Below are positions 43,355 to 51,882 of a DNA stretch of 64,000 nucleotides, in pieces (within the stretch, counting starts at the first letter, position 1; each line of letters opens with the position of its first letter). The stretch spans positions 6,200,001 to 6,264,000 of the forward strand of contig NZ_CP118631.1 of assembly GCF_028993635.1 (NCBI RefSeq). Reading direction: 5' to 3'. The position numbers and the translations under genes are program-made. The DNA is from Mucilaginibacter sp. SJ. Lineage in GTDB: Bacteria > Bacteroidota > Bacteroidia > Sphingobacteriales > Sphingobacteriaceae. A model generated the notes under the pieces. It did no database searches. It was not told where the DNA came from and saw only the letters and a program-made list of their open reading frames with translations.

Positions 43355-46300
43355 ATGAAAAACGTATTGATTGCAAGAAAAGGAATCTATGATCAACCTA
43401 TCACTTTTAAAACTTTAATAATGATACGATATAAAAGAGCCTTAAAAAGGGTGATATTCGCTTTTGGCCTCGCGCTATCAGTTTTATCACTTAAGGCGCA
43501 AACATATGTAACAGCGCCTATGACTGGAACACCTGTCGCGGGTTCTTATTATAGTAACAGCAGCATTATATTGAACCCAACCTTCAGCTTTACGGCAGCG
43601 GCTGGCAGTAGCTTGAACCTGTATATTGTGAACCCCGATTGTGTGCCTCAAAATATTGCGCCAAGTACCGGTCAAAACTACATCATAACCTCAGTGCCCC
43701 GTAATGGAGGATTTATTAATGCCGGAACAGGTATTAATACAGGTGATTTTGCCAATCGCACTACCTGCGATCTGATGCAAACCATTCAATATTTTGACGG
43801 GCTGGGCAGGCCATCGCAAACTATTCAACTAAAAGGCTCGCCTTTAGATAAAGATATAGTCCAACCTTTTGCTTATGACGCCTATGGGAGGGAAGCTATA
43901 AAATATTTGCCTTATGCGTCGCCGACGGCTGATGGTAGCTACAAGACAGCAGCTATCAGTTCAGAATTAGGAAATTTTTATTATCCTGCGGGCAGTTCAG
44001 CAGCGTCAGGAGCTCAACAGGGTAATGCTATTGTTTATAATCCTGTACCTAACAGTGTATTTAATTTTGAACAATCACCATTTAATCGTATTATCGAAAA
44101 AGGCGCACCCGGCCATGATTGGCAGCCAGGCGCGGGGCATACTTTGAAAGCGGTTTACACTTACAACAATAATAATGCTTTCAGTGGTACTGATACGGCT
44201 ACAAGCATGTCGGCGGTATTATATAGCGCCATGGTCAACAACGATCAAAGCCGGACACTTGCCGGGGGCAATTATTACCAATCAGGGCAGTTATTCGTAA
44301 CAATTAACAAGGATGAGAATTGGAAAAGCGGACGCGGAGGAACTATCGAGGAATACAGAGATATTGAAGGCCATACCGTACTTAAACGCACATATAATTT
44401 TACAGGAGGGACCTTACAGCAGCTATCTACCTATTACGTTTATGACGATTTGGGTAATCTGGCCTTTGTGCTGCCACCTTTGAGTCAGGCAGACAATATC
44501 ACCCCTGATCAAACGACGCTGGACAATTTGTGCTACCAATACCGTTATGATGAACGTAACCGTCTTATCAAAAAGAGGAAACCGGGCAAGGGCTGGGAGT
44601 TTATAGTATATAATAAACAAGATCAGCTAGTTGCCACCCAGGATTCAGTACAGCGTGGTAAAGCTCCCCAGGAATGGACTGTAACCCGATATGATGCTCA
44701 GGGGCGCATTGTAACAACCGGAATTTATAAATATGGAGCGACTGCCAATCAGAATTATTATGCTGATGTAAAAGGCCAGGCTGAAAATGCAGCATTCAGC
44801 ATTGCGGAAACATACACCGGAAGCGCCTCCAATTACGGCTATAGTAATACCTGTTTTCCGGCCTCCATTAGCCAGGTATTATCCGTTAGTTATTATGATA
44901 CGTATGGATTTGCGGGAACAAACCCATACCCTTACAGCTCTGGCAGTAACAAGACGAAGGGATTGCCTACCGGTTCACTAACCAATATATTAGGCAGTAC
45001 GGACATGCTTTGGAAAGTACAGTACTATGATAATAAAGGCCGGGTAGTCAAAGCTTTCCAGCAGCATTATTTCGGCGGTGTACAAAGTGCTTATAATTAT
45101 GATGAGCTAAGTAGTACCTATAATGACATAACTAATGAGGTGACGGATAGCAAGCGGGAGCATTATACTAAAAATGCAAACAACACAGATAAAGTGAAAG
45201 GAATAACGGTAGTAAACAATTATGCGTACGATCACGTGGGCCGTAAAACCCAAACTAAGGAGCAGATAAATGATGGTGCAAATATTGTGTTGAGCCAAAA
45301 TGCCTATAACGAGGTTGGGCAGTTAAAAGCAAAACGTCTGCACAGTGAAAATAATGGAAGTTCATTTTTGCAGTCTGTCAGCTACAATTATAATGAACGA
45401 GGTTGGCTTCGATCTGCAAAAACTGACGGTAATCTCTTTAATTTCGATTTATACTATAATCAGCCCACGGATAATACCTACAGTAAATTTTACAACGGCA
45501 ATATTGCTGAAATGGTTTATACCAAAACTGGTGCCGCAAATGTCGCCTTTAATTATAGTTATGATCAGTTGAACAGATTAACCAATGCTACTACTACTGG
45601 CAGTAGCACATTAGGAGAACAGGTGACTTATGACATAATGGGGAACATCAAAACCCTTATCCGTACAGGGAATTTGCCCGCCTCTCTTGCCTATAACTAT
45701 TACAATAGCGACAAAAGTAACCAATTGCAGATTGTTAAAAACGCCGGAAATACCTTTAGGAGCTATAGCTATGATGCGAATGGTAATGCCACGAGCGACG
45801 GTGAAACCAAACAAATAAGCTATAACCTGTTTAATCTGCCGCAAACGGTTACTCAAAGCGGCGCGCAGTTGACAAGCTATGTATATGATGCTACTGGTAC
45901 TAAGATCGGCAACCGGAGTAGTAATGGTTACTGGACCTATATTAACGGCATAGTTTACCAAGGCAGTACAGCAGCCAACGGTACAATCCAGTTTATTCAA
46001 ACAGAAGAAGGGCGTGCGGTACCCAACGGAACCACATGGAGTTACGAATACAATTTGACGGACCACCTGGGGAATGTAAGGTTATCATTTGATAAGAATC
46101 CTAGCACTGGAGCTGCCAGGAGAATACAGGAGGATGAATATTACTCCTTTGGTCTAAGAAATACAGGGGGGTATGATCTTTCAAACAATAACCGTTATCT
46201 TTATAATGGAAAGGAAGTCCAAACGGATTTGACAAGCCAATATGACTATGGTGCCAGGTTTTACGACCCGGTGATTGGAAGGTGGGGAAGCGTAGATCCG

Positions 46301-47155
46301 TTGGCTGAGAAAGGGAGGAGATGGTCACCTTATAACTATGCAGCAAATAACCCTGTCAGAAATATTGATCCTGATGGGATGGCTGTTGAAGGTGCTCAAG
46401 GATTGATTGATTGGGCAAGAATGCGGGAATCGCAGAATAGCAGAAGCCAATGGCTGGATGATCAGTTTGGCTTTAGCACAAATGAAGCAGACCCTCGCGA
46501 AGATCATAGCTTTTATAATAATGCATTGCTTTCAAGAGACGTTTATAGTTCAAGTAAAATAGGAGTATCGGGATTCGGCACTTTCTTTGTCGCAAATGAG
46601 GAATTTCCCGATATGAAATTCGAAGACGAAAATACGGGTTTTAAATCGACGTTATATAAGGATTTAGACGGCAAATATGTTTATGCCACAGCCGGTACAG
46701 ACATGACGAGCTGGAAAGATTGGTCCAACAATGGAGCGCAGGAGATTGCTATGTCCAAACAATATAAAGAATCAGTCGATAATGCACTGGCATTGCAAAA
46801 AAAGCTGGGGAATAAGTTGAGTTTTACCGGGCATTCTCTTGGAGGCGGAATGGCAGCACTTAATGCGATGGTAACAGGTCTGCATGCAACAACCTATAAT
46901 GCCGCTGGGTTGTCACTCGCTACAATATTAAAGTTTGGTGGGCGCCAAGCATTAAAATTTGATTGGAAATCTCATGTCAATGCATTCATCATGTGGACTG
47001 ATCCGCTTAACTACCTTCAATTCGTTCAACCCTTATTGAGGCAGGCTCAGGGAAAGAGAACGTATTTTACGCCTGTAACATTGAGCGGCTATTATAATGG
47101 TCACAGCATTCAGAATTTTATAGACAATTTTATGCATTATTGGAAATATGAATAA
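43355..47155 (+). CDS. RHS core protein with C-terminal lipase-like toxin domain
   Basis: A 1266-residue exported protein; the ATG at 43421 gives signal peptide MIRYKRALKRVIFAFGLALS ending LKAQ, while 43355 adds 22 residues. An N-terminal DUF6443-like region (IQYFDGLGRPSQTIQLKGS) leads into many YD repeats and then the conserved RHS core (DHLGNVRLSFD, YNGKEVQTDL, YDYGARFYDPVIGRWGSVDP, ending IDPDGM at residue 1009). The variable tail 1010-1266 is an alpha/beta-hydrolase domain: S1161 in GHSLGGG, with candidate D1216 (WTDPL) and H1250 (YNGHS) completing a triad. This fits a lipase or phospholipase toxin. The next gene overlaps it by 8 bp. Confidence 0.85.
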   Translation: MKNVLIARKGIYDQPITFKTLIMIRYKRALKRVIFAFGLALSVLSLKAQTYVTAPMTGTPVAGSYYSNSSIILNPTFSFTAAAGSSLNLYIVNPDCVPQNIAPSTGQNYIITSVPRNGGFINAGTGINTGDFANRTTCDLMQTIQYFDGLGRPSQTIQLKGSPLDKDIVQPFAYDAYGREAIKYLPYASPTADGSYKTAAISSELGNFYYPAGSSAASGAQQGNAIVYNPVPNSVFNFEQSPFNRIIEKGAPGHDWQPGAGHTLKAVYTYNNNNAFSGTDTATSMSAVLYSAMVNNDQSRTLAGGNYYQSGQLFVTINKDENWKSGRGGTIEEYRDIEGHTVLKRTYNFTGGTLQQLSTYYVYDDLGNLAFVLPPLSQADNITPDQTTLDNLCYQYRYDERNRLIKKRKPGKGWEFIVYNKQDQLVATQDSVQRGKAPQEWTVTRYDAQGRIVTTGIYKYGATANQNYYADVKGQAENAAFSIAETYTGSASNYGYSNTCFPASISQVLSVSYYDTYGFAGTNPYPYSSGSNKTKGLPTGSLTNILGSTDMLWKVQYYDNKGRVVKAFQQHYFGGVQSAYNYDELSSTYNDITNEVTDSKREHYTKNANNTDKVKGITVVNNYAYDHVGRKTQTKEQINDGANIVLSQNAYNEVGQLKAKRLHSENNGSSFLQSVSYNYNERGWLRSAKTDGNLFNFDLYYNQPTDNTYSKFYNGNIAEMVYTKTGAANVAFNYSYDQLNRLTNATTTGSSTLGEQVTYDIMGNIKTLIRTGNLPASLAYNYYNSDKSNQLQIVKNAGNTFRSYSYDANGNATSDGETKQISYNLFNLPQTVTQSGAQLTSYVYDATGTKIGNRSSNGYWTYINGIVYQGSTAANGTIQFIQTEEGRAVPNGTTWSYEYNLTDHLGNVRLSFDKNPSTGAARRIQEDEYYSFGLRNTGGYDLSNNNRYLYNGKEVQTDLTSQYDYGARFYDPVIGRWGSVDPLAEKGRRWSPYNYAANNPVRNIDPDGMAVEGAQGLIDWARMRESQNSRSQWLDDQFGFSTNEADPREDHSFYNNALLSRDVYSSSKIGVSGFGTFFVANEEFPDMKFEDENTGFKSTLYKDLDGKYVYATAGTDMTSWKDWSNNGAQEIAMSKQYKESVDNALALQKKLGNKLSFTGHSLGGGMAALNAMVTGLHATTYNAAGLSLATILKFGGRQALKFDWKSHVNAFIMWTDPLNYLQFVQPLLRQAQGKRTYFTPVTLSGYYNGHSIQNFIDNFMHYWKYE

Positions 47156-48011
47156 AAAAATGATTGCATATATTTTAGTAGGGATTTTGCTTGTCACAGG
47201 ATGTACAAGTCGTGATTCGTCGGTGGATAAAAGTAAATTGTTGGGAGTGGATTATCGCCTTTTTCAAGAAACACCTGCCTGGGACCTAGCCAAGGCTGTC
47301 GAAGACGGTGACACGATTAAAATAAGAAAGGAAATACATGCCCAAAAAGATCTGATTGATTTTAGGGAACCGCGGTTTGGCAGAACATTGCTGATGCTTG
47401 CGGTATTAAATATGAACTATCCTTCGGTCAAAACTCTTCTTGAGTTGGGTGCCAACCCCAATTTACAAGACTTTAGCTATGGGGATTCTCCATTAATGGC
47501 GGCGACAGCGTTGGAAGCCCCTGCTTCTGGTTCGGATCCGCGCTTCTTGAAACTATTGCTGGAAGAAGGAGGGGATCCAAATGCAATGCAGGACGGCTCA
47601 AAGAAGACAAGGCGGTCCCCTCTAATGATCGCCTCCGAAAATTGCAACTTGGACTTTATGAAAATGTTAGTTGATGCAGGGGCAAAAGTCGATACTACTA
47701 ATGAATATGGATCCAGCCCTTTAGGCTTTGCGGTTACAGCCGCCGGTCTTTACCGCCGCCCTGAGATCGTTCTTTATTTAATCAATAAAGGAGCGAACTT
47801 CAAAAAAGTACTTTATAAAACTTCAGATGGTCAGGAGAAATATATTACCGATGCAATGCGATTTTGGCATTTTGAAATAGGGTCCGTGGAATACAAAAAA
47901 AAAATGCAGATCGTCAATTTCCTAAAAAAAAATGGCATGGACTATAGAAAAGCCGAAATACCAAAAGAATATTTCGAAAACTATTCCAAAGACTATTTAG
48001 AAAAATATTAA
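47148..48011 (+). CDS. Ankyrin-repeat lipoprotein, probable immunity protein
   Basis: A 287-residue lipoprotein with lipobox LLVTGC and a mature region of about four ankyrin repeats (RTLLMLAVLNMNYPSVKTLLELG, SPLMAATALEAP, SPLMIASENCNLDFMKMLVDAG, SPLGFAVTAAGLY). It starts inside the toxin gene, overlapping by 8 bp, a coupling typical of effector-immunity pairs. Ankyrin proteins are known immunity partners of polymorphic toxins, and lipoproteins often neutralise phospholipase effectors in the periplasm or at the outer membrane. The assignment as immunity protein is inferred from position and family. Confidence 0.75.
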   Translation: MNKKMIAYILVGILLVTGCTSRDSSVDKSKLLGVDYRLFQETPAWDLAKAVEDGDTIKIRKEIHAQKDLIDFREPRFGRTLLMLAVLNMNYPSVKTLLELGANPNLQDFSYGDSPLMAATALEAPASGSDPRFLKLLLEEGGDPNAMQDGSKKTRRSPLMIASENCNLDFMKMLVDAGAKVDTTNEYGSSPLGFAVTAAGLYRRPEIVLYLINKGANFKKVLYKTSDGQEKYITDAMRFWHFEIGSVEYKKKMQIVNFLKKNGMDYRKAEIPKEYFENYSKDYLEKY

Positions 48012-48019
48012 TAATTAAA

Positions 48020-48622
48020 ATGAATCGATATCACATTATAAGCTGCTTACTATTTGGATTATGTTATTTCCGAGCAGATGGTCAGTCCAACAATAATATC
48101 ACAAATTATTATAGCATGCCAACGGGCATGAAATTTAACGGTCTGAATTACACGCTTTCCTGGAGTACACACCCCAATAATATTTATTATAAACAGGAGT
48201 ATGTGGCCGATGGTCAGAAAGCGGAGCATTATAATGACATGCTGGTAATAGATTTTCTGATCACTGAATTGACGGTTAAGGAGGTTGTTGGTACACAATT
48301 GAAGGGTCTTTTAGAACGAAAGCAATCGGATAAAATATGTAACTACCAGGTTGTAAAAAATCAGCAAACCGGAGAGTATATTCTCGATTTCATTGTAAGC
48401 GAAGGAAGCGATGACCATATAGATATTATTGAGTGGAATGCTTACCGTTATAAATCTTACACGGATAAGAAAGGGCACAAAGGAGTATTGTTGCTGGGAG
48501 TAAGTCATCGTTCATACCAAGATGAAAGCAATATCTTCTTAAAGAATTTGAAAAAATACCGATTTGATGTGATCAACAACCTGTCTGTATACGCATTTCC
48601 AGAAATTAATATTAATAAATAA
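48020..48622 (+). CDS. Small secreted protein, last gene of the RHS operon
   Basis: A 200-residue exported protein with signal peptide ending DGQ near residue 22 and no lipobox. The mature part is tyrosine- and asparagine-rich, predicted alpha/beta, with no family I recognise. It begins 8 bp after the ankyrin gene, so it belongs to the operon and could be a second immunity protein or an adaptor. A strong terminator lies about 160 bp downstream. Confidence 0.6.
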   Translation: MNRYHIISCLLFGLCYFRADGQSNNNITNYYSMPTGMKFNGLNYTLSWSTHPNNIYYKQEYVADGQKAEHYNDMLVIDFLITELTVKEVVGTQLKGLLERKQSDKICNYQVVKNQQTGEYILDFIVSEGSDDHIDIIEWNAYRYKSYTDKKGHKGVLLLGVSHRSYQDESNIFLKNLKKYRFDVINNLSVYAFPEININK

Positions 48623-48779
48623 ATAGTTATTGGCTACTATAAGTGATTGCTTCTATAAGCTCTCTGGTTTGTCTCCCTTATTTATGAGTATTGCTTTGGA
48701 AATCCAGGATATTTATTTCTTCCGGGAATTGCAAAAAAGAAAGTAGTTTTGATTACCACATCGTAACATACTTTGAAGA

Positions 48780-48808
48780 CATGAGCTAATTAAGCTCATG
48801 CTTTTTTG
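48780..48808 (+). terminator. Terminator of the fibre/RHS operon
   Basis: CATGAGCT (48780-48787) pairs with AGCTCATG (48793-48800) around AATTA, followed by C and six T. It is well placed to end transcription after the last operon gene. Confidence 0.9.
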
Positions 48809-49462
48809 CATTTACAAGCCAGGGCGATTTATTTCATCCTGGTTTTTTTATATATTTTAATTTTCCTCCGCTGCCGCAAGCCTCTGGCTTGTGGCTCCTT
48901 TGCAAAGTATTGCATATGCAAATCCCGGATGTTGATTTCATCCGGAATTTTGTTGTAAATAGGTAAGCCAATATTCTATATATGGTTATGATAATCCGAA
49001 CCGGCTACGCTCGGCAGTATCCCCCACCCAGGAGCAGCGGTTAGAGATATTAATTTGATACCGGCGGTCAGACCAAGAACACAAAAAGTTATTCAAATGT
49101 GTGATAACTGTAAAGTAATATTTAATAAAAAATAATCCCATTGATAATCGCAAGCATGTGATTTAGCGATAAGTAGTTTTTAATAGGCCTGATAGAGTGG
49201 TTAGGCCTGTTTGTGTTGACCTTCGGAATCCTAAACAACCGAAAACGGATCAAAACTTGAACTAGGCTTACTCAAGATGCGCTAATTTTCTGATATTCGG
49301 GGTGTAGTTATTTTATGACAAAATTTAGCGAAAACAAGGTGTTAACGTATTGGTTGTCAGTAAAAAAATGTTTATATAGAGGTGACTAAATTTGCGCAAT
49401 CCGTTGCAGATCGGTTATAAAATTGTTCGAAATTTGTACCATCATTGCCCCGCTTTTATAAG

Positions 49463-49492
49463 GCTCATTTACATAAGTAAATGGGCTTTTTT
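49463..49492 (+). terminator. Terminator-like hairpin used as group IIC intron target
   Basis: GCTCATTTAC (49463-49472) pairs with GTAAATGGGC (49477-49486) around ATAA, with a run of six T ending exactly where the intron begins. Group IIC introns recognise such hairpins as insertion sites. Confidence 0.85.
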
Positions 49493-49991
49493 GTGTGCCA
49501 GGCACGTGTGTCATCTATAGGGTGCAAGTCCCGAAGACGCATTACAGTGGGAAGTCTTAGCTTAAGGCAAGGAGAAAGTGTGTGAACACAAATCTGAAGG
49601 AAGCCAGCGGCAAAAGTTCGAGCCTACGAACAGAAACTGCATATCAGGCGGGATAGTATGGGTGATGCTGCAAAAGAAGCAAAAGCCCGACACTGTACAG
49701 GATACTATAACGTAAATGCAGAGGCTACATGAACGGAAAGCGGACACACTTACCCTGGGAGGTCTGCGTAACGACGAGTTCGTAAAGCGCAGAAGTCAGC
49801 AAACGTCATATTAGTTCCGAAACGAGCTCCGCAAAGCGGAGAGGTCTCACAAAAGGATGAAGGACTGCATGTTAGAATTGGCCAAGACGCTGATGGCTCT
49901 GTGTCGTCACCGCTAACAACGGAACCCCATAAGCGAACTGCCTGCAGGAGGATAGGCCGGAAGCCGAAAGTAAAGTGCAGGAGGAGTTGAG

Positions 49992-51326
49992 GTGCGACAT
50001 GCGAACAAGGCGGCTGTAAGCCGGAAACAAATGTTTTTTTTTAAAAGAAGTATGCTCGAAGAAATACTTGATTACAGGAACATCAGCAAAGCGCTGAAAC
50101 AGGTAATGAGCAATAAAGGCGCTGGTGGGGTTGACGGTATGCAGACCGATGAACTTCGCGACTACCTGAACGAGCACTGGCGTCCGCTCAAAACAAGTAT
50201 TTTAGAGGGCAGTTATCAACCAAGCCCGGTACGGAAAGTAGAAATCCCCAAGCCCACAGGCGGTCGCCGGATGTTAGGCATACCAACCGTAATCGACAGG
50301 CTCCTTCAACAAGCCATCAGTCAATGGCTAAGTCCGCAATACGAACCGGAGTTTTCCAAAACAAGTTACGGTTTCAGGCCAGGCAAGAACGCCCGTCAGG
50401 CGGTCATGCAGGCCCAGGAGTACCTCAATGAAGGTAAAACAAGGATAGTAGAGTTGGACTTGGAAAAGTTCTTCGACCGTGTCAACCACGACAAACTCAT
50501 GGGATCGCTATCAAGAAAGGTAAAAGATAAACGCATCCTTGCGTTGATCGGCAGCTATCTGCGCAGCGGTATTATGGAAGGCGGGGTTTCAAGCGTCCGA
50601 TTGGAAGGCACCCCACAGGGTTCACCGCTTAGCCCTCTACTTTCCAACATTATGTTAGATGAACTGGACAGAGAACTTATACGGCGCGGGCACAGCTTTG
50701 TGAGGTACGCCGACGATTGCAGCATCTACCTTAAGAACTGGAAATCAGCTCATAGGGTAGAAGGCAGTATTATCCGGTACGTAGAAAAGGAGCTTAAGCT
50801 AAAAGTGAACAGGACAAAGACGAAAGTCAGCGCCCCGGCGAAAAGCACGCTTTTAGGCTTCTCTTTCTATCGCAGCAAAGGAAAATGGGAGATACGGCTA
50901 TCGAATCTGACGGTAAAACGGATTCAAGGTAAGATTCGCCGGCATACGGAGCGGAAGCACCCGAACCCAATAGCCGAAAAGATAAGAGAATTGGAGACGG
51001 TCATCATGGGCTGGATAAATTATTTTTGGATAGCCACGGCAAAATCGCAGATGCGAATGTTGGATGAACTGGTACGAACCCGTTTACGGATATGCCAATG
51101 GAAACAATGGAAGCTACCAAAAGCAAGGGTGAAGCGGCTAATAAAGCTGGGCGTTAAGAAAAGGAAAGCTTATGAGTGGGGAAATAGCAGTAAGGGATAC
51201 TGTCGGGTAGCCCACAGCCCCATACTGCAAACCACGCTTAACAATCTGTACTTTAATAACTTAGGATACACAGGGTTCGAGAACAGATACTTTTGGAAAA
51301 CTAAACACCAGTTATCTATATTCTGA
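49992..51326 (+). CDS. ltrA: Group II intron-encoded reverse transcriptase/maturase
   Basis: A 444-residue intron protein read from GTG at 49992; ATG at 50031 or 50052 (MLEEILDYRNISKALK) is equally plausible and closer to usual class C starts. RT blocks are visible: NKGAGGVDGM, GRRMLGIPTVIDRLLQQAI, FSKTSYGFRPGKNARQAV, ELDLEKFFDRVNHDKL, GTPQGSPLSPLLSN and the catalytic RYADDC. A maturase (GIIM) domain follows (NPIAEKIRELETVIMGWINYF). No HNH endonuclease domain is present, as expected for class IIC. The protein promotes splicing and inserts the intron by reverse splicing. Confidence 0.95.
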   Translation: MRHANKAAVSRKQMFFFKRSMLEEILDYRNISKALKQVMSNKGAGGVDGMQTDELRDYLNEHWRPLKTSILEGSYQPSPVRKVEIPKPTGGRRMLGIPTVIDRLLQQAISQWLSPQYEPEFSKTSYGFRPGKNARQAVMQAQEYLNEGKTRIVELDLEKFFDRVNHDKLMGSLSRKVKDKRILALIGSYLRSGIMEGGVSSVRLEGTPQGSPLSPLLSNIMLDELDRELIRRGHSFVRYADDCSIYLKNWKSAHRVEGSIIRYVEKELKLKVNRTKTKVSAPAKSTLLGFSFYRSKGKWEIRLSNLTVKRIQGKIRRHTERKHPNPIAEKIRELETVIMGWINYFWIATAKSQMRMLDELVRTRLRICQWKQWKLPKARVKRLIKLGVKKRKAYEWGNSSKGYCRVAHSPILQTTLNNLYFNNLGYTGFENRYFWKTKHQLSIF

Positions 51327-51329
51327 CAA

Positions 51330-51362
51330 ACCGCCGTATACCAGACCGGTACGTACGGTGGT
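51330..51362 (+). ncRNA. Group II intron domain V
   Basis: ACCGCCGTA pairs with TACGGTGGT (one G-T), then TACC with GGTA around a five-base loop, with a two-base CG bulge on the 3' side. That is the size and shape of the catalytic domain V. A second stem, GTAAGGGAG / CTCCCTTAC (51374-51398), fits domain VI. Confidence 0.85.
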
Positions 51363-51410
51363 GTGAGCGGACGGTAAGGGAGAATTTCACTCCCTTACTT
51401 CCTACTCGAT

Positions 51411-51882
51411 TATGCCCATAGGATAGTTTTTTGCATGGAAATTTGATTTGGCCAAGTTGATCCGCTTGCTCAATTAAATATGAAAAAAAAGCGCTCAACT
51501 TGCCGTAATTGTATTACAAGCATATTACAAGAATTACATCATATAACGAACATCCGGTAATATCAGACTTCTAACTTGAAAAGAATTAGCGTAAAACTTC
51601 CGGGGGGAATCGGGCAATAAGAGCGTATTCCGTTACAGGTTGACCATAATAACTCGTTGATTTCAAATTTGAAATTATCATTTCTGAACAAAATTCATTG
51701 ATCTAATCAGCACGGAACCGCATGGTCAGGCGTACCTGGATTAGGATATGCAATATGATGAATACACATTAAAAGCTGGTGACTCATTACGCAATCATTT
51801 TAATTTCAAATGCTTTCACCCATCGTTGTAATTTTTTAGTCTGTTAAGTATAATCCAATTAAAACTTACCAATAAACCTGTT
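51411..51882. other. Intergenic region before the polysaccharide locus
   Basis: About 470 bp following the intron. The first bases continue the interrupted exon sequence. No gene, terminator or repeat is evident; the promoter for the beta-helix gene should lie near its 3' end. Confidence 0.5.

Larger units (their letters stand above)
48623..49492. other. Intergenic region between the RHS operon and the group II intron
   Basis: About 870 bp with no gene seen. It holds the operon terminator (48780), another hairpin with T-run (CCAGG/CCTGG near 48819-48850), a copy of the CCGCTGCCGCAAGC repeat (48865) and a CCGGATG/CATCCGG hairpin (48924-48944). The last feature is the terminator-like intron target at 49463. 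Confidence 0.6.
49493..51410 (+). mobile_element. Complete group IIC intron
   Basis: The element begins GTGTGCC directly after the T-run of a terminator hairpin, carries the group II leader (TATAGGGTGCAAGTCCCG, 49516-49533) and an intron-encoded protein. It ends with a domain V and VI and a CCTACTCGAT 3' end at about 51410. Total about 1918 nt. The 5' boundary is firm; the 3' boundary is set by eye from the domain VI stem. Confidence 0.85.

Noticed and set aside
43355..47155. Type VI secretion RHS effector
   Set aside because: The protein has a Sec signal peptide, no PAAR domain, and no type VI genes lie in the window.
51316..51498. Minus-strand frame across the intron 3' end
   Set aside because: It covers domain V and VI of the group II intron and cannot be an independent gene.
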